DNA of 64,000 nucleotides from Rhodococcus rhodochrous (lineage in GTDB: Bacteria; Actinomycetota; Actinomycetes; Mycobacteriales; Mycobacteriaceae), in contig NZ_LT906450.1 of NCBI RefSeq assembly GCF_900187265.1, positions 1,603,444 to 1,667,443 on the forward strand, in the 5' to 3' direction. Both the position numbers and the translations under genes were made by a program. The notes beneath the pieces were generated by a model, which was not told where the DNA came from, ran no database searches, and saw only the letters and a list, made by a program, of their open reading frames with translations. Shown piece by piece: positions 16,624 through 26,641 of this stretch (position 1 is its first letter; each line of letters starts with the position of its first letter).

Positions 16624-17605
16624 GGCCGTCTCCTTCGGTCATCGGGCGGTACCGCACGGTCAGATTCGCACTGTTCTCGGTCAGCTCGCAGTCTTCGTCG
16701 AGAATGGGGGTCGCGGCGACGTCCCGGACGGCTACGGAAAGCGCCATCGCCTTCTGGAAGCGTGACGCATGAGCGCGTGCTTCGAAGGGCTCGGACTCGA
16801 GCACGTCCAGGGCTGCGATGGCCTTGACGGTCAGTGTGCCGAGCACGGAGCGCAATTCGTCGATGCGGTGGTCGACGGCGGTCAGGAGAGTGTCGGTGGT
16901 GCCCAATTCGGCATTCGCAATGTCGATCTTGGCTTGGAACTCGGCTGCTTCGGTGAGTGCCTTTTGGCCTTGCCCCTTGATGACGAATCCGCTGATCAAA
17001 AGAGCGGGACCGATCGTCACCACATTCAGCGCTGCCGCGCCGAGTGCCACACCGCCACCCCCGGCCGACAGTGCGCCTCCGCCGAGCCATGCCATTGCGG
17101 CGCTCTGTGCGGCTGCTCCCGAGAGACCGGATATGGCGGCGCCTGTGCTTGCAACACCGAAGCTCGTGGCAGCCGCCGATACTGCGGATGCGGTGCCGAC
17201 ACCGGTCGCAACCGATGCCATGGCTCCACCGAGCCAGCCTCCCAGATTCAGATCGAGGCCGTTCGGTCCGTCGACCTGCGTGATGCCGGCCTGGAGACCG
17301 TCGGCCAGCAGCCGCTCGTTCTCACGTACCTGCTTCTCGTGTCGACGCAAGAACTCCGCCATGCGGATGACAACGTCGGTCAACGCCTGTTGCTGCTGAC
17401 CGCCCAGCGTCTCGAGTTGGGCGTTGGTCTTCCCGACGCGCTCCACGATCGCGTCGCGGCGCTTGGTGTACTGCTCGTGGGCCCTGCGCAGTTGGTCCGC
17501 GGCCTTCTTGCGGTCGGTGATGCCTTTGCCGCTGAGCGCGACGCCGCCGCCGCCGGTCACGGCGCCGATGGCGATCAGCGCGGCCGGAATCAGAGGTAGG
17601 ACCAT
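16604..17605 (-). CDS. Unknown protein with coiled coil and glycine-rich hydrophobic centre
   Basis: About 333 residues from ATG 17605, chosen because AAGGAG lies 6 bases before it; the frame is open further upstream to 17764 but that part is not protein-like. It begins with a short hydrophobic, glycine-rich segment (LPLIPAALIAIGAVTGGGG), then a charged coiled coil of about 90 residues, then a long Gly/Ala/Ser-rich hydrophobic region (residues roughly 120-220, GLSGAAAQSAAMAWLGGGAL and ALNVVTIGPALLISGFVIKG) resembling glycine-zipper membrane segments, then a second helical region. This could be a membrane-active or pore-like protein. It forms a two-gene operon with the downstream helical protein; function unknown. 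Confidence 0.75.
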   Translation of the reverse strand: MVLPLIPAALIAIGAVTGGGGVALSGKGITDRKKAADQLRRAHEQYTKRRDAIVERVGKTNAQLETLGGQQQQALTDVVIRMAEFLRRHEKQVRENERLLADGLQAGITQVDGPNGLDLNLGGWLGGAMASVATGVGTASAVSAAATSFGVASTGAAISGLSGAAAQSAAMAWLGGGALSAGGGGVALGAAALNVVTIGPALLISGFVIKGQGQKALTEAAEFQAKIDIANAELGTTDTLLTAVDHRIDELRSVLGTLTVKAIAALDVLESEPFEARAHASRFQKAMALSVAVRDVAATPILDEDCELTENSANLTVRYRPMTEGDGRGAEQG

Positions 17606-18180
17606 GAGCTCTCCTTTGTGTGGTCGGCACAGTGTGCCACTCGACCCGGACAAATCAACCACCGTCCCGACTGAATGGCACGGACGGTCGGGTGGGGAGG
17701 AGCAGGCGGATCGTCGAGCTCTCGGCGTCCGCAGGGGCCAAATCCTTTGCATCGGCGGGACCAACGGCGCACGATATTACGTTGGGGTAACGATCCCATT
17801 AGCGCCCGTAACGGGCTATGAGCGTCCCCCGATTGAAGGATCAATATCTCCGATGCCTGCCGGGATGTGCCTGCCCAGGGATCGGTCCGAAGCTAGCCTC
17901 GAGAGGAGCCCGTGCAGTCACCGTCCGACCCGTTCGATTTCAGCAAGTACTCGAGTGCGCGAGACGGGATAGACACACCAGGGACGACCCCGAGTGACCA
18001 TTCGGCGCTATGTGAAGAAGCGAACCGCCCCCTCCCGGCGATTGACGATGAAGGTCATTTCGTCGCATACTGTCTGGCTCTCTCCCGAGGGCCACGCGTA
18101 GTTGGGCAGGCCGCAACGCGTTGCTGAGAAGTCGTGTGGTCCCATTGGGGGTATCTGCACCGGAAGGCGGAAGGTGAGAA
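17606..18180. other. Divergent intergenic region upstream of the Druantia-like operon
   Basis: About 575 bases between a minus-strand operon start (17605) and the TTG start at 18181. It should hold promoters in both directions, but I could not pick convincing -10/-35 pairs. A short inverted repeat AGCGCCCGTAACGGGCT lies near 17801-17817. Just before 18181, GGAAGGTGAG is the ribosome binding site that fixes the TTG start. No gene is seen. Confidence 0.45.
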
Positions 18181-20244
18181 TTGGCGAAGTCGTCAGCGGG
18201 GGAGTGTAAATCGGCCGATCGTGCCGATTCGTGGTCGTATCTGGAATGGCAACGCCGAATCTTCGAGAACATCCTCGGGCCGCAGGCTGGGGGACGTTCT
18301 GTTTCGCTCTTCATCGACGGTGCCGAGCTGGAACGCATCTGTCGCTGCGACGCTGACGTGGCCAAGAAGTCGCTTGTGACTGCAGTAGCCTCGCAGTTTT
18401 CCTGGAGAGGCGGAGGGCGCTTGTTCGAGCCCATCGAGCGTCAAATCGCAAAGTGGAGGTCGGATGACCAGGCCGAGCCTCCTCCGGTGCTGCCGCTTCT
18501 GGCGGTGTCCGTGCTCGCGGCTACCGAATTCGATTCAACGCAGAAGTTCAATCCGAATGCCTATTATCCGCGGCTTGCGGACCTGTTCTCGCGGTACGGA
18601 TACGAGGTATCACCCAAAGAGCTATTGTCGGCGTTCGATGATATGGACTCATTCTGGGAATTGTTGGCCAACTGGGTAAAGAATGATTCCAGATTCGAGT
18701 CGTTTCCTCTGGTGGCGATGAGCCGTCTCAGGCGAATCGGGTATTCCCTTACACAGGCTGTTGTTCGGGCTACCGATCGAGCGAGACTCACGGCGTTCTT
18801 CGATGCCATTGCCCTCGATCCTGAGAACGTCCCAGATGAAGGTGAGTTGCTCCGGGCACTTCGGATCTGGGCTGCGCGTGAACGTGGATTGTCGTCCAGG
18901 TTTGTCGAGATTCTCCGAGGAAACGACGCCCGTCAGCTGTTGATGCCTACCTTGATGAACCTTGCCTCTCGGTGGGACAAGCGAGTGGTTGAGGCAACTG
19001 GAAGGAATCTTCTCTCGGTCCTTCTTGCACTTGATCTCGACGACGCGCACGCAGAATGGGTGGTGCCTGTTCGCAAAGAAGTCCAACATGAGACGCTGAC
19101 GAATGATGCATTCGGCTCGATCGAGATCTCCCAGCCGGACTACGGCTCGCTGTATGAGCTTTCTACGGCACTACCGGCCGTATCTGCCACCATCGATAGG
19201 AAGTTCTCCTTTTCGGGCGAGTTCAGCATCGCAGTGCACCGCCCAAAGCCGGTATACGTCCTGACGTTCGACGAACTGGCCGGCAAGTGGGTCGAATGCG
19301 GCGGCATCGAGCCGTTCGACGAACACGTAATCGCCGTAGCCTCGAGCGTGGCTCAGCAGGTGCGTAAAGTGATCAGGCAGGCTGCCGACACGGGCTGGCG
19401 GGTCGTGAGGCAACCCCAGACACACTTGATTCTTCGGGGATACGCCATCTATGAATCCGTTGTTTTCTCGGACAAGGATGCGTTCGCATCCGCGCTGGAG
19501 GGTGCCCCTCATATCGGGGCCAATCTTCGCCCGGATAGACCTCCCGTGCCCCATTTGGTGAACGGGCTACGCCTCCCCGTGGAAAAGATCGGGGGCCGTC
19601 ATCATTACCTAGAGGGTGGTGAGCCCGATCTGGTCCTTCCGAAGGGCGAGGCACCCGAGCAGGTTCGCGTTTCGTTGGATGGCATCTCTCAAATATTGTG
19701 GACAAGCGACTTTCCCGTGCCGCTGCGGGCAAGTCCTCCATTGGTGTCCGGGACTCATGTACTCGAAGTCGGCAACCGCAAGCTGGAGTTCCAGGTCCAC
19801 GAGGGCCTACCGAAGCTGTCTTTCGGTCGAACTCGTGAAGATGAGGAAGAAGCGGAGTCTTGGGTCCACACTCTGGACGAGTCGCTTGAGGCCGACATCT
19901 GGACCTTGCCTCGAGGGAAGACGGAATGCTGGGTGATCGACTATGGCGGTCAGCTACGTTCCATTGAAAAGCCGGAAGTTCCTGAATGGATCGCCGAGGC
20001 AGGACTTCTAGAGCCCTCCCGATTCACGCCGGTTCTCTACCCGAACGACGTGTGGTTGGTCCGCACAGCGGGAACGCTTGTCGTCGACGTGCAAAAGGTG
20101 GGCGTCAGCAGTCCTGTGCCCACCGTTCGTGATGAATTCTCCGACGAATTTCTTCAGCGGCTCGCGGACTCCAACCACGCATTGTCGAATCCTGAGCTGC
20201 AGATCTATCTGTCTGTATGGCGAGCCGGAGGGAGTATCGAATGA
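18181..20244 (+). CDS. druF: Probable Druantia type II protein DruF
   Basis: 687 residues from TTG 18181 (GGAAGGTGAG upstream). No enzymatic motif is visible: there is no P-loop and no obvious nuclease signature. The first third is helical (SYLEWQRRIFENILGP, RLADLFSRYGYEVSPKELLS); the second half is strand-rich, with repeated beta segments such as YVLTFDELAGKWVECGG, QTHLILRGYAIYES and LVSGTHVLEVGNRKLEF, suggesting beta-sandwich domains. The assignment to DruF comes from position: first of a three-gene overlapping set whose last member is a giant DUF1998 helicase, with a cytosine methyltransferase nearby, which is the published gene content of Druantia type II (druM, druF, druG, druE). Its stop overlaps the next start as ATGA, so it is translationally coupled. 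Confidence 0.65.
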   Translation: MAKSSAGECKSADRADSWSYLEWQRRIFENILGPQAGGRSVSLFIDGAELERICRCDADVAKKSLVTAVASQFSWRGGGRLFEPIERQIAKWRSDDQAEPPPVLPLLAVSVLAATEFDSTQKFNPNAYYPRLADLFSRYGYEVSPKELLSAFDDMDSFWELLANWVKNDSRFESFPLVAMSRLRRIGYSLTQAVVRATDRARLTAFFDAIALDPENVPDEGELLRALRIWAARERGLSSRFVEILRGNDARQLLMPTLMNLASRWDKRVVEATGRNLLSVLLALDLDDAHAEWVVPVRKEVQHETLTNDAFGSIEISQPDYGSLYELSTALPAVSATIDRKFSFSGEFSIAVHRPKPVYVLTFDELAGKWVECGGIEPFDEHVIAVASSVAQQVRKVIRQAADTGWRVVRQPQTHLILRGYAIYESVVFSDKDAFASALEGAPHIGANLRPDRPPVPHLVNGLRLPVEKIGGRHHYLEGGEPDLVLPKGEAPEQVRVSLDGISQILWTSDFPVPLRASPPLVSGTHVLEVGNRKLEFQVHEGLPKLSFGRTREDEEEAESWVHTLDESLEADIWTLPRGKTECWVIDYGGQLRSIEKPEVPEWIAEAGLLEPSRFTPVLYPNDVWLVRTAGTLVVDVQKVGVSSPVPTVRDEFSDEFLQRLADSNHALSNPELQIYLSVWRAGGSIE

Positions 20245-21221
20245 TCGGTTCAGGTGATCTTCTCCTGCGATGGATGAGCGAAGTCGGATCGGGTGCGGTC
20301 CAGAATCTTCGTACTCACATCGCGTGGGTGAACCGTACGAACTCTCAGGCCGATCACGCACAGGACGTCTCGGAGAATGATCTTCGGATGCGCTCCGGTC
20401 GATGGTTGCGTGACCAGATCACTGTCGGGCACATCGACGTGGAATGGGACAGAGGGAAGGCACGGTGGCGGACTGCGCCCCCCGTGCTCACCACTATCCC
20501 TGGTGGATTCGGATACGCACTGTTGACCGGGGGCCGTCCTGCACGACTGGACGATGCCCTGACAGAAAACGAGGCGATCGTCCACAGAATCTGTCGCCCG
20601 TTCACGGACAACGACTTCGATCCGCCGACAGCCGTCTACATCTCGTACCAGTCGGGCGCCGATCTTGCCGACATTGCGAGTGGACTTGGAGTCGGGTTCG
20701 TGCCCGATGCTGCGCAGCGACTGGCCGAGTCGTTGGAGCGCATTGCCCCGGGCCCGCCGTGTGCTCCGCCAGTGATGGACGGAAGCCCGGTAGAGAAGTG
20801 GAACCCAGGGAAACTGCGGTTCGATCGTGTCGACTTGTCATCGGTGAGGACGCCTGGAATGTATCGTCAGAAAGTTCTTGGTCGGCAACGGCATATGCTC
20901 CGTCTCAATGACGCTTGGTTCTTGACGAGTCGTGTCGAAGGTGCCTATCTCGCGGCACATCCCCTCGCGAATCATATTCGGTGGCGCCGAGATCCTGCGT
21001 CGCAAGAAGATATCGGCACGGTTTTCATCGACGCGGGTATGTCTCTCCCCGATCCTCAAAGGAGGGTACTGGGACTGTGCACCGGTCTCGGTCCCAAGGT
21101 CGGCAAACAGTCCAGAAATACCCGCTACGACAATGTTCCGAGATCTGTGGCCGATGTTGTGGCGGCGTCCCTGAGGCAGAAGCTTTCTACTCTGAGTTCT
21201 GATGAAGAGGAAATGGTATGA
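20241..21221 (+). CDS. druG: Probable Druantia type II protein DruG
   Basis: 326 residues from ATG 20241, which overlaps the upstream stop (ATGA) and has GGAGGGA eight bases before. The protein has no motif I can name. It begins with GDLLLRWMSEVGSGAVQNLR, suggestive of a helical domain, and contains aromatic-rich strands (TAVYISYQSGADLADIAS, VEGAYLAAHPLANHIRWRRD) and a late Arg-rich segment. Position and size fit DruG of Druantia type II, whose biochemical role is not established. It also overlaps druE by ATGA at 21218, so DruF, DruG and DruE should be made in step from one message. Confidence 0.62.
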   Translation: MIGSGDLLLRWMSEVGSGAVQNLRTHIAWVNRTNSQADHAQDVSENDLRMRSGRWLRDQITVGHIDVEWDRGKARWRTAPPVLTTIPGGFGYALLTGGRPARLDDALTENEAIVHRICRPFTDNDFDPPTAVYISYQSGADLADIASGLGVGFVPDAAQRLAESLERIAPGPPCAPPVMDGSPVEKWNPGKLRFDRVDLSSVRTPGMYRQKVLGRQRHMLRLNDAWFLTSRVEGAYLAAHPLANHIRWRRDPASQEDIGTVFIDAGMSLPDPQRRVLGLCTGLGPKVGKQSRNTRYDNVPRSVADVVAASLRQKLSTLSSDEEEMV

Positions 21222-24200
21222 GCTCTGAAGTGCATTCACTCGACGCTATCGGGTCCTTCGAGGCCCTGCGCGAAGCGTTTTTTCGCTATTACGACTCGCC
21301 GTTCGGCCTTGCAGAGGGACAGCTCGAAAATGAACGCCGGGCTCTCCTCGACAAGCCCGGTGGCATCTATCAGAGGCCGTTGATCGAAGCTCGTCCCCAG
21401 TATCGGTCGACAGGGCGTTCGCTTGAAGAATCGGTGAGTGTTGCGGGGCTGAAAGCCGAGGCAGCAGCGTTTCTTCGTGCCGGCGGCATGCCAGAACAGC
21501 TTTACATGCACCAGGAGCAAGCGCTGCGTGCTGGTACGACTCCGGGCCGGAATGTCGTAATTACCGCAGGAACCGGATCGGGTAAGACTGAGTCGTTCTT
21601 GCTGCCCGTGATTGCGGGACTGATCGACGAATCTCGTACCTGGGAGGGATCGGGAGCCGACGCTATCCGGCGGTGGTGGACCCATCCGGAGCAAGGGTTC
21701 CAAGCGCAACGGAACGGCGAGCAAGGTCGCCGCGCTGCGGTTCGCGCGATGATCATGTACCCCATGAATGCGCTGGTCGACGATCAGCTCGTTCGGTTAC
21801 GCCGTGCGCTGGATAGTGCTGACGCTCGGGACTGGCTCGACCGGAATCGGAATGGTCACCGCTTCTACTTCGGCCGGTACACCGGTGCGACACCCGTCAG
21901 TGGCAGCTCTGAGAACGGCTTGGCCAGGAGTGAACTGGCGAAGTTCTTCTCGGAGACAGAGAAAGTGTCCGCTGCTGCAGCGAAGCTGCCAGACCCGGAT
22001 CACCGGTACTTCGTTCCACGGATCGGCGGTGCCGAGATGCTGTCGCGGTGGGATATGGCAGAGTTCCCGCCCGACATCATGATCACCAACTACTCGATGT
22101 TGAACGTGATGCTGCTGCGTCCGTCGGACGCGGGGTTCTTCGAAGCGACCAGGAAGTGGCTGTTCGAGGACGAGTCGAATCGCTTCACCCTCGTAGTGGA
22201 CGAGCTGCACTCCTATCGTGGTACGGCAGGAACCGAGGTGGCGCTCCTGCTTCGGAATCTGAAGCACCGACTCGGAATCTCCGATCGTCCCGACAAGATC
22301 CGAGTCCTCGCAGCGTCCGCATCACTCGACCCGGAACGAGACAAGGCATATCTGGGCGAGTTCTTCGGCCTCGATGCAGATTCCTTCGAGTTCCTCCCGG
22401 GTGAGTTGGTTGTACCCGAAAGCGATTCGCTCGACGTCTGGCGTGACCCCAAGGTTGCACTGGCCAATGCCTTCCGCGTGCGCTCCGGCGGAAAAATGGC
22501 CGATGCACCGGAGGCCAAGTCCGAAGACGAACTCGGTGAGCTTCTGTATCGGGATCAGTCGATCGGAGAGCGTCGTCGATCCGTGCGAGAACTCCTGAAC
22601 AAGGCATCTTCGGAAGACGGTTGGCCTCGTTTGCGCAGCCACTACTTCTTCCGGAATGTCCCCGGTATGTGGGCGTGCACGGATCCCAACTGCAGCAAGC
22701 TTTACGGGGAGAGCCTCTTCCCTGACCGGACGGTGGGGTGCCTCTATGCGGAGCCCCGCTCGCGGTGCGATTGCGGCGCGCGTGTCCTCGAACTCCTCTA
22801 CTGCCAGAACTGCGGCGATGTTCTCTTGGGAGGCTTCACGGCCGAAGGTGCCCCTCAGAGAGCTCAAGTCAAAGCACTGCTGCTTGCCGACGTCCCCGAT
22901 CTGGGACGAATTCCGGATCAGGTCAACAACGATCGGCTCGCGACGAACTACATGGTGTACTGGCCGCGCAAGGACAAGCCCGAGGCTGGGGACGGGGATC
23001 CTCAATGGGAAGTCGAGGGGGTCACATTCGGGTACTTCCCGGCACGACTTGACCCCGCCAATGGATTGCTTGCCGCTGGTAAACCCAGCACTGGCTGGGG
23101 GTTCCGGGTCAAGGCCGGCGGAGGGAAGAAATCCGGCCGGAAGAAGCCTGTAGAACTATCGCGATTGGCTGGACTTCCTACCCAATGTCCGAACTGCGGC
23201 GACGACTGGGAGGTGAAGCAAACCAGGAAGGGGGTTGTTCCTCTCTCCGATCCGACACGGTTGCGGTCGCCGATCCGCACCATGCGCACCGGTTTCGAGA
23301 AGATCAACCAGATTCTGGTGACGGAATTAGCTCAGCAGCTTCGAGATGCCGAGCGAAAGTTGATCGTGTTCACCGACAGCCGTCAGGACGCGGCGAAATT
23401 GTCCTCCGGTATTGCTCTGAGGCACTACCAGGACCTCGTGCGAATTCTCCTGTTGGAGTCGTTGGGCGGGAACGAAGAGGTCGGCGACGATCTTGTCTCG
23501 CTTGCAAGAGCATGGGTACAGGACGGAGTGAGAACCGACGAGGCCAAGGCAGCGCGGAAGACGCTACGAGACAGAGATCGTGACACGTTCGACAGACTGG
23601 TCGACATCTGGTCAGGTGATGAAGAGCCCCAGGAAGGGGAGTTGGAAGTCCTCGAGGGGCGTTTCAGCCGCCCTCCGACCCTTATTTCTCTCAGGACCAA
23701 GGTCCGGGATGAGCTCCTGAAAATCGGAGTCAATCCAGGTGGACCCGCCCCTTCGCTGAATGTCGTGTCCAAGGGGCGAAACAGTTCGGTTCGCTGGTCA
23801 GAGCTGTACTCCTGGCCGAAGTCTGGGGTACCTAAGCCGCGGGCTCTTTCGGACGACGCCGAACGTGAACTCGTGGCACGCATCGACGACGAGTTCCGCA
23901 AGCAGTTCCTCGAGGGAATCTATTCCGGGGCGGGCCGAGATTTCGAGTCGCTCGGGCTCGGGTGGATAGCGCTCGAGCTCGATAATGCGCTCGATGACGT
24001 GGAACCGGACAGCGACGCGGCGCTGGCACGATCGAGTCTGCGGGTGCTGGGAGATATGAGGAGGTTCTTCGGACTGCGGAACCCGAACGATCGCGCGCCC
24101 AAGAAGCTCCGGGAGCACTGGGAAGCGCTGGCCAAACATTTCGGGCTACCGGTCGAAGATGTCGAGGACCGTGTGCGTCGCTACTGGGGTCCTGCGGTCG

Positions 24201-26641
24201 TCGAATTCCTTATCGACGACAGCAAGGTGGCTGTGCGAAAGCCTAGAGGGGTGTGGTGGGTCTGCCAGATGTGCCGACGCCCGCACCTTCACAGGGGCAC
24301 CACGCTATGCACGCGATGCGGACGCCGTCTGCCGGAGAACCCGGAAGCCATTACGCTGACCGACGACTACTACGCGTGGAAGGCATCCGAGGCGATCGGG
24401 CGATTCCGGATGAATGCGGCCGAACTGACCGGTCAGACCGACCGGATCGATGCACAGTCCAGGCAGGCGCGATTCCAGGGGGTCTTCCTGGACGAGTCGC
24501 AGAACGACCGTCCTGACGGAGTGGACCTGCTGTCCGTTACGACCACGATGGAAGCTGGTGTCGACATCGGCTCGCTCGAGGCGGTGGTCCTCGGCAACAT
24601 GCCTCCCAGCCGCTTCAACTATCAGCAGCGAGTCGGTCGTGCTGGGCGCCGCAGCTCGAGGGTCGCGATTGCGATGACCGTTTGCCGGGGCCGTAGTCAT
24701 GACGAGTACTATTTCGATCGGCCGACGCGGATTACCAACGATCCGACACCTCCGCCCTATCTCGCGCTCGACCAAGAGTCGATCTTCAAACGCGTGCTTG
24801 CGTCGGAAACGCTTCGGATGGCGTTCGCTGCATGCGGCGACGCCCTCACTTCGGAAATCGGCGACTACAGTGGCACAGGCACGAATACTCACGGTCAGTT
24901 CGGTCGGGCTGACGAATGGCGTCTTGCAAAGCCTGCAATCAACGCATGGTTAGAGCGCAATGGCGATGAAATCGATAGGACGGCAAAAGCGCTGGCCGTA
25001 AACACTGGACTCGAGGCGAAGGTCGATGAAATCGTCGACGAGCTCGAGAAGCGTCTGATCGGCCGAGTCGACAAAGCTGTAGAGCGAACCAGTGGAGCTG
25101 AAGATCTCAGCCAGCGGCTGGCTGAGAATGGGATTCTACCGATGTTCGGCTTCCCCACTAAAGTCCGGAATCTGTACCTGAAGAAGCCGACGAGCACCTA
25201 TCCGTGGCCACCTAAGAATCTGATCGACCGTGACGCTGCGATGGCTGTTTCGCAGTTCGCGCCAGGAGCTGAGCTGGTTCGAGACGGTACCGTTTTCCCA
25301 GCCGCCGGAGTAGCCGCCTACAAGCGAGTAGGCAAGACGGTGGTTCCCGAGGCAGAGCCCTTTGGTGTAGAGCGGATGATCGATATCTGCCGCCGGTGCT
25401 CTTACTTGCATGAGAACGAGTCGAAAGCGTCTGACCCCACAGCTTCATGCCCGCGTTGTGGGGCGGAGCCGGGGACATTCGAGAGCATCATGATGGCTGA
25501 GCCGATTGGCTATCTGACCGGTAAGACACGCGATTTCGACGGAATGTTCGCGTGGAGTTCAAGGTCGTCTTCCGCCAAGGCACATGCCGATTTGGAGGAT
25601 CTTAAGAAGACGACGTGTGAAGGTGTCCTTGCTTACTCGGGGCCTGGCGAACGGTACGTCATCAACGATCGTGGAGGTGAGCTTTTCAGATTCCAGCCTG
25701 TGAAACCCGGGCAGTACTGGCAGGGCGGATACGTCAGCCTCGAGGCAGTGTCAGCGGGCCTTGTACGTGACGATATTTCGGCGGGCTCAGTGAAGGAACT
25801 TGCGCTGGGCTCGGTGCAGCCTACGGACTTGCTGTTTATCGGCAGCTCAGCGCCGGTCCGCAAGGACGAAGGACTGCGTCTCAACCTCGACGGAAGCAAG
25901 CTTCAGCCGTCGGGAGTCCCGGACCGATCCGAGGGACGTCGAGCTGCATGGTATTCGCTGGCGTTCCTGCTGCGCACAGCAGCAGCGACATTTCTTGACG
26001 TTCAACCTCCCGAGCTGACGGCCGGCTTGTACTCGGGGGAAGTCGAAGGGGAGGCAGCTCTCTTCGCGTTCGTGGCCGACACGCTCGAGAACGGTGCGGG
26101 GTTCAGTACGCGACTCGGGCAGCCTGACGTCTTCCCGGATTTCCTGGCTGCTGTGCGGGCGTATCTCAAGGAATTGGGGCAGGACTGGCATGCGGGCGAG
26201 TGTTCGTCGTCGTGTTACCGCTGCCTCAGGGACTACGGGAATATGGCGTTCCATGCGTTCCTCGACTGGAGGCTTGCGCGTGACCTCCTCGCGGTACTGG
26301 AGAACCGCACGCTCGTACCCGATGTCGAGCACGAACGGCAGATGGTTGCTAAGTGGTGTGATGCTTACAACGCGACACCCCTCACCGACCTCCGCGCGAA
26401 CATCGCCGCCGCGATCTGGGAGGGAAGTCATGTCGGGAAGATCGGATTGATCGCTCGTCATCCCCTGGAAGCAGCGGAGAGTGGGGACGATGGTGTAGTA
26501 GCCACTCGCCTGTCGGACGGAATTGCAGAGCTGGAGTCTCGTTTGGGCGACGGAGCTCCGGTCATCGTTGTCGACAGCTTCGTCCTGGACAGAGACCCCG
26601 CAGCCGTAGTTGCGCTCTCTGACATGCTCGCTGCGGAGTAG
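21218..26641 (+). CDS. druE: Druantia-type giant helicase DruE (DEAD/DEAH with DUF1998)
   Basis: 1,807 residues. Walker A TAGTGSGKTESFLLP near residue 115, ARAxxxYPMNALVDDQ-like motif Ia near 185, DELHSYRGTAG (motif II) near 328 and a C-terminal helicase core with TTMEAGVDIGSLEAVV and QQRVGRAGRR near 1110-1150. Cysteine clusters sit at about 486-545 (CTDPNCSK, CDCGARVLELLYCQNCGD), 650 (CPNCGDDW), 1015 (CQMCRRPHLH...CTRCGRR) and 1390-1415 (CRRCSYL...CPRCGAE). Near 1660 CSSSCYRCLRDYGNMAFHAF is the DUF1998 signature. A short PLD-like or other fold may end the protein. Size, DUF1998 and neighbours match DruE, the one gene common to all Druantia types; other DUF1998 helicases (DrmB partners, MrfA) are smaller. 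It probably translocates on DNA during anti-phage defence. Confidence 0.82.
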   Translation: MSSEVHSLDAIGSFEALREAFFRYYDSPFGLAEGQLENERRALLDKPGGIYQRPLIEARPQYRSTGRSLEESVSVAGLKAEAAAFLRAGGMPEQLYMHQEQALRAGTTPGRNVVITAGTGSGKTESFLLPVIAGLIDESRTWEGSGADAIRRWWTHPEQGFQAQRNGEQGRRAAVRAMIMYPMNALVDDQLVRLRRALDSADARDWLDRNRNGHRFYFGRYTGATPVSGSSENGLARSELAKFFSETEKVSAAAAKLPDPDHRYFVPRIGGAEMLSRWDMAEFPPDIMITNYSMLNVMLLRPSDAGFFEATRKWLFEDESNRFTLVVDELHSYRGTAGTEVALLLRNLKHRLGISDRPDKIRVLAASASLDPERDKAYLGEFFGLDADSFEFLPGELVVPESDSLDVWRDPKVALANAFRVRSGGKMADAPEAKSEDELGELLYRDQSIGERRRSVRELLNKASSEDGWPRLRSHYFFRNVPGMWACTDPNCSKLYGESLFPDRTVGCLYAEPRSRCDCGARVLELLYCQNCGDVLLGGFTAEGAPQRAQVKALLLADVPDLGRIPDQVNNDRLATNYMVYWPRKDKPEAGDGDPQWEVEGVTFGYFPARLDPANGLLAAGKPSTGWGFRVKAGGGKKSGRKKPVELSRLAGLPTQCPNCGDDWEVKQTRKGVVPLSDPTRLRSPIRTMRTGFEKINQILVTELAQQLRDAERKLIVFTDSRQDAAKLSSGIALRHYQDLVRILLLESLGGNEEVGDDLVSLARAWVQDGVRTDEAKAARKTLRDRDRDTFDRLVDIWSGDEEPQEGELEVLEGRFSRPPTLISLRTKVRDELLKIGVNPGGPAPSLNVVSKGRNSSVRWSELYSWPKSGVPKPRALSDDAERELVARIDDEFRKQFLEGIYSGAGRDFESLGLGWIALELDNALDDVEPDSDAALARSSLRVLGDMRRFFGLRNPNDRAPKKLREHWEALAKHFGLPVEDVEDRVRRYWGPAVVEFLIDDSKVAVRKPRGVWWVCQMCRRPHLHRGTTLCTRCGRRLPENPEAITLTDDYYAWKASEAIGRFRMNAAELTGQTDRIDAQSRQARFQGVFLDESQNDRPDGVDLLSVTTTMEAGVDIGSLEAVVLGNMPPSRFNYQQRVGRAGRRSSRVAIAMTVCRGRSHDEYYFDRPTRITNDPTPPPYLALDQESIFKRVLASETLRMAFAACGDALTSEIGDYSGTGTNTHGQFGRADEWRLAKPAINAWLERNGDEIDRTAKALAVNTGLEAKVDEIVDELEKRLIGRVDKAVERTSGAEDLSQRLAENGILPMFGFPTKVRNLYLKKPTSTYPWPPKNLIDRDAAMAVSQFAPGAELVRDGTVFPAAGVAAYKRVGKTVVPEAEPFGVERMIDICRRCSYLHENESKASDPTASCPRCGAEPGTFESIMMAEPIGYLTGKTRDFDGMFAWSSRSSSAKAHADLEDLKKTTCEGVLAYSGPGERYVINDRGGELFRFQPVKPGQYWQGGYVSLEAVSAGLVRDDISAGSVKELALGSVQPTDLLFIGSSAPVRKDEGLRLNLDGSKLQPSGVPDRSEGRRAAWYSLAFLLRTAAATFLDVQPPELTAGLYSGEVEGEAALFAFVADTLENGAGFSTRLGQPDVFPDFLAAVRAYLKELGQDWHAGECSSSCYRCLRDYGNMAFHAFLDWRLARDLLAVLENRTLVPDVEHERQMVAKWCDAYNATPLTDLRANIAAAIWEGSHVGKIGLIARHPLEAAESGDDGVVATRLSDGIAELESRLGDGAPVIVVDSFVLDRDPAAVVALSDMLAAE

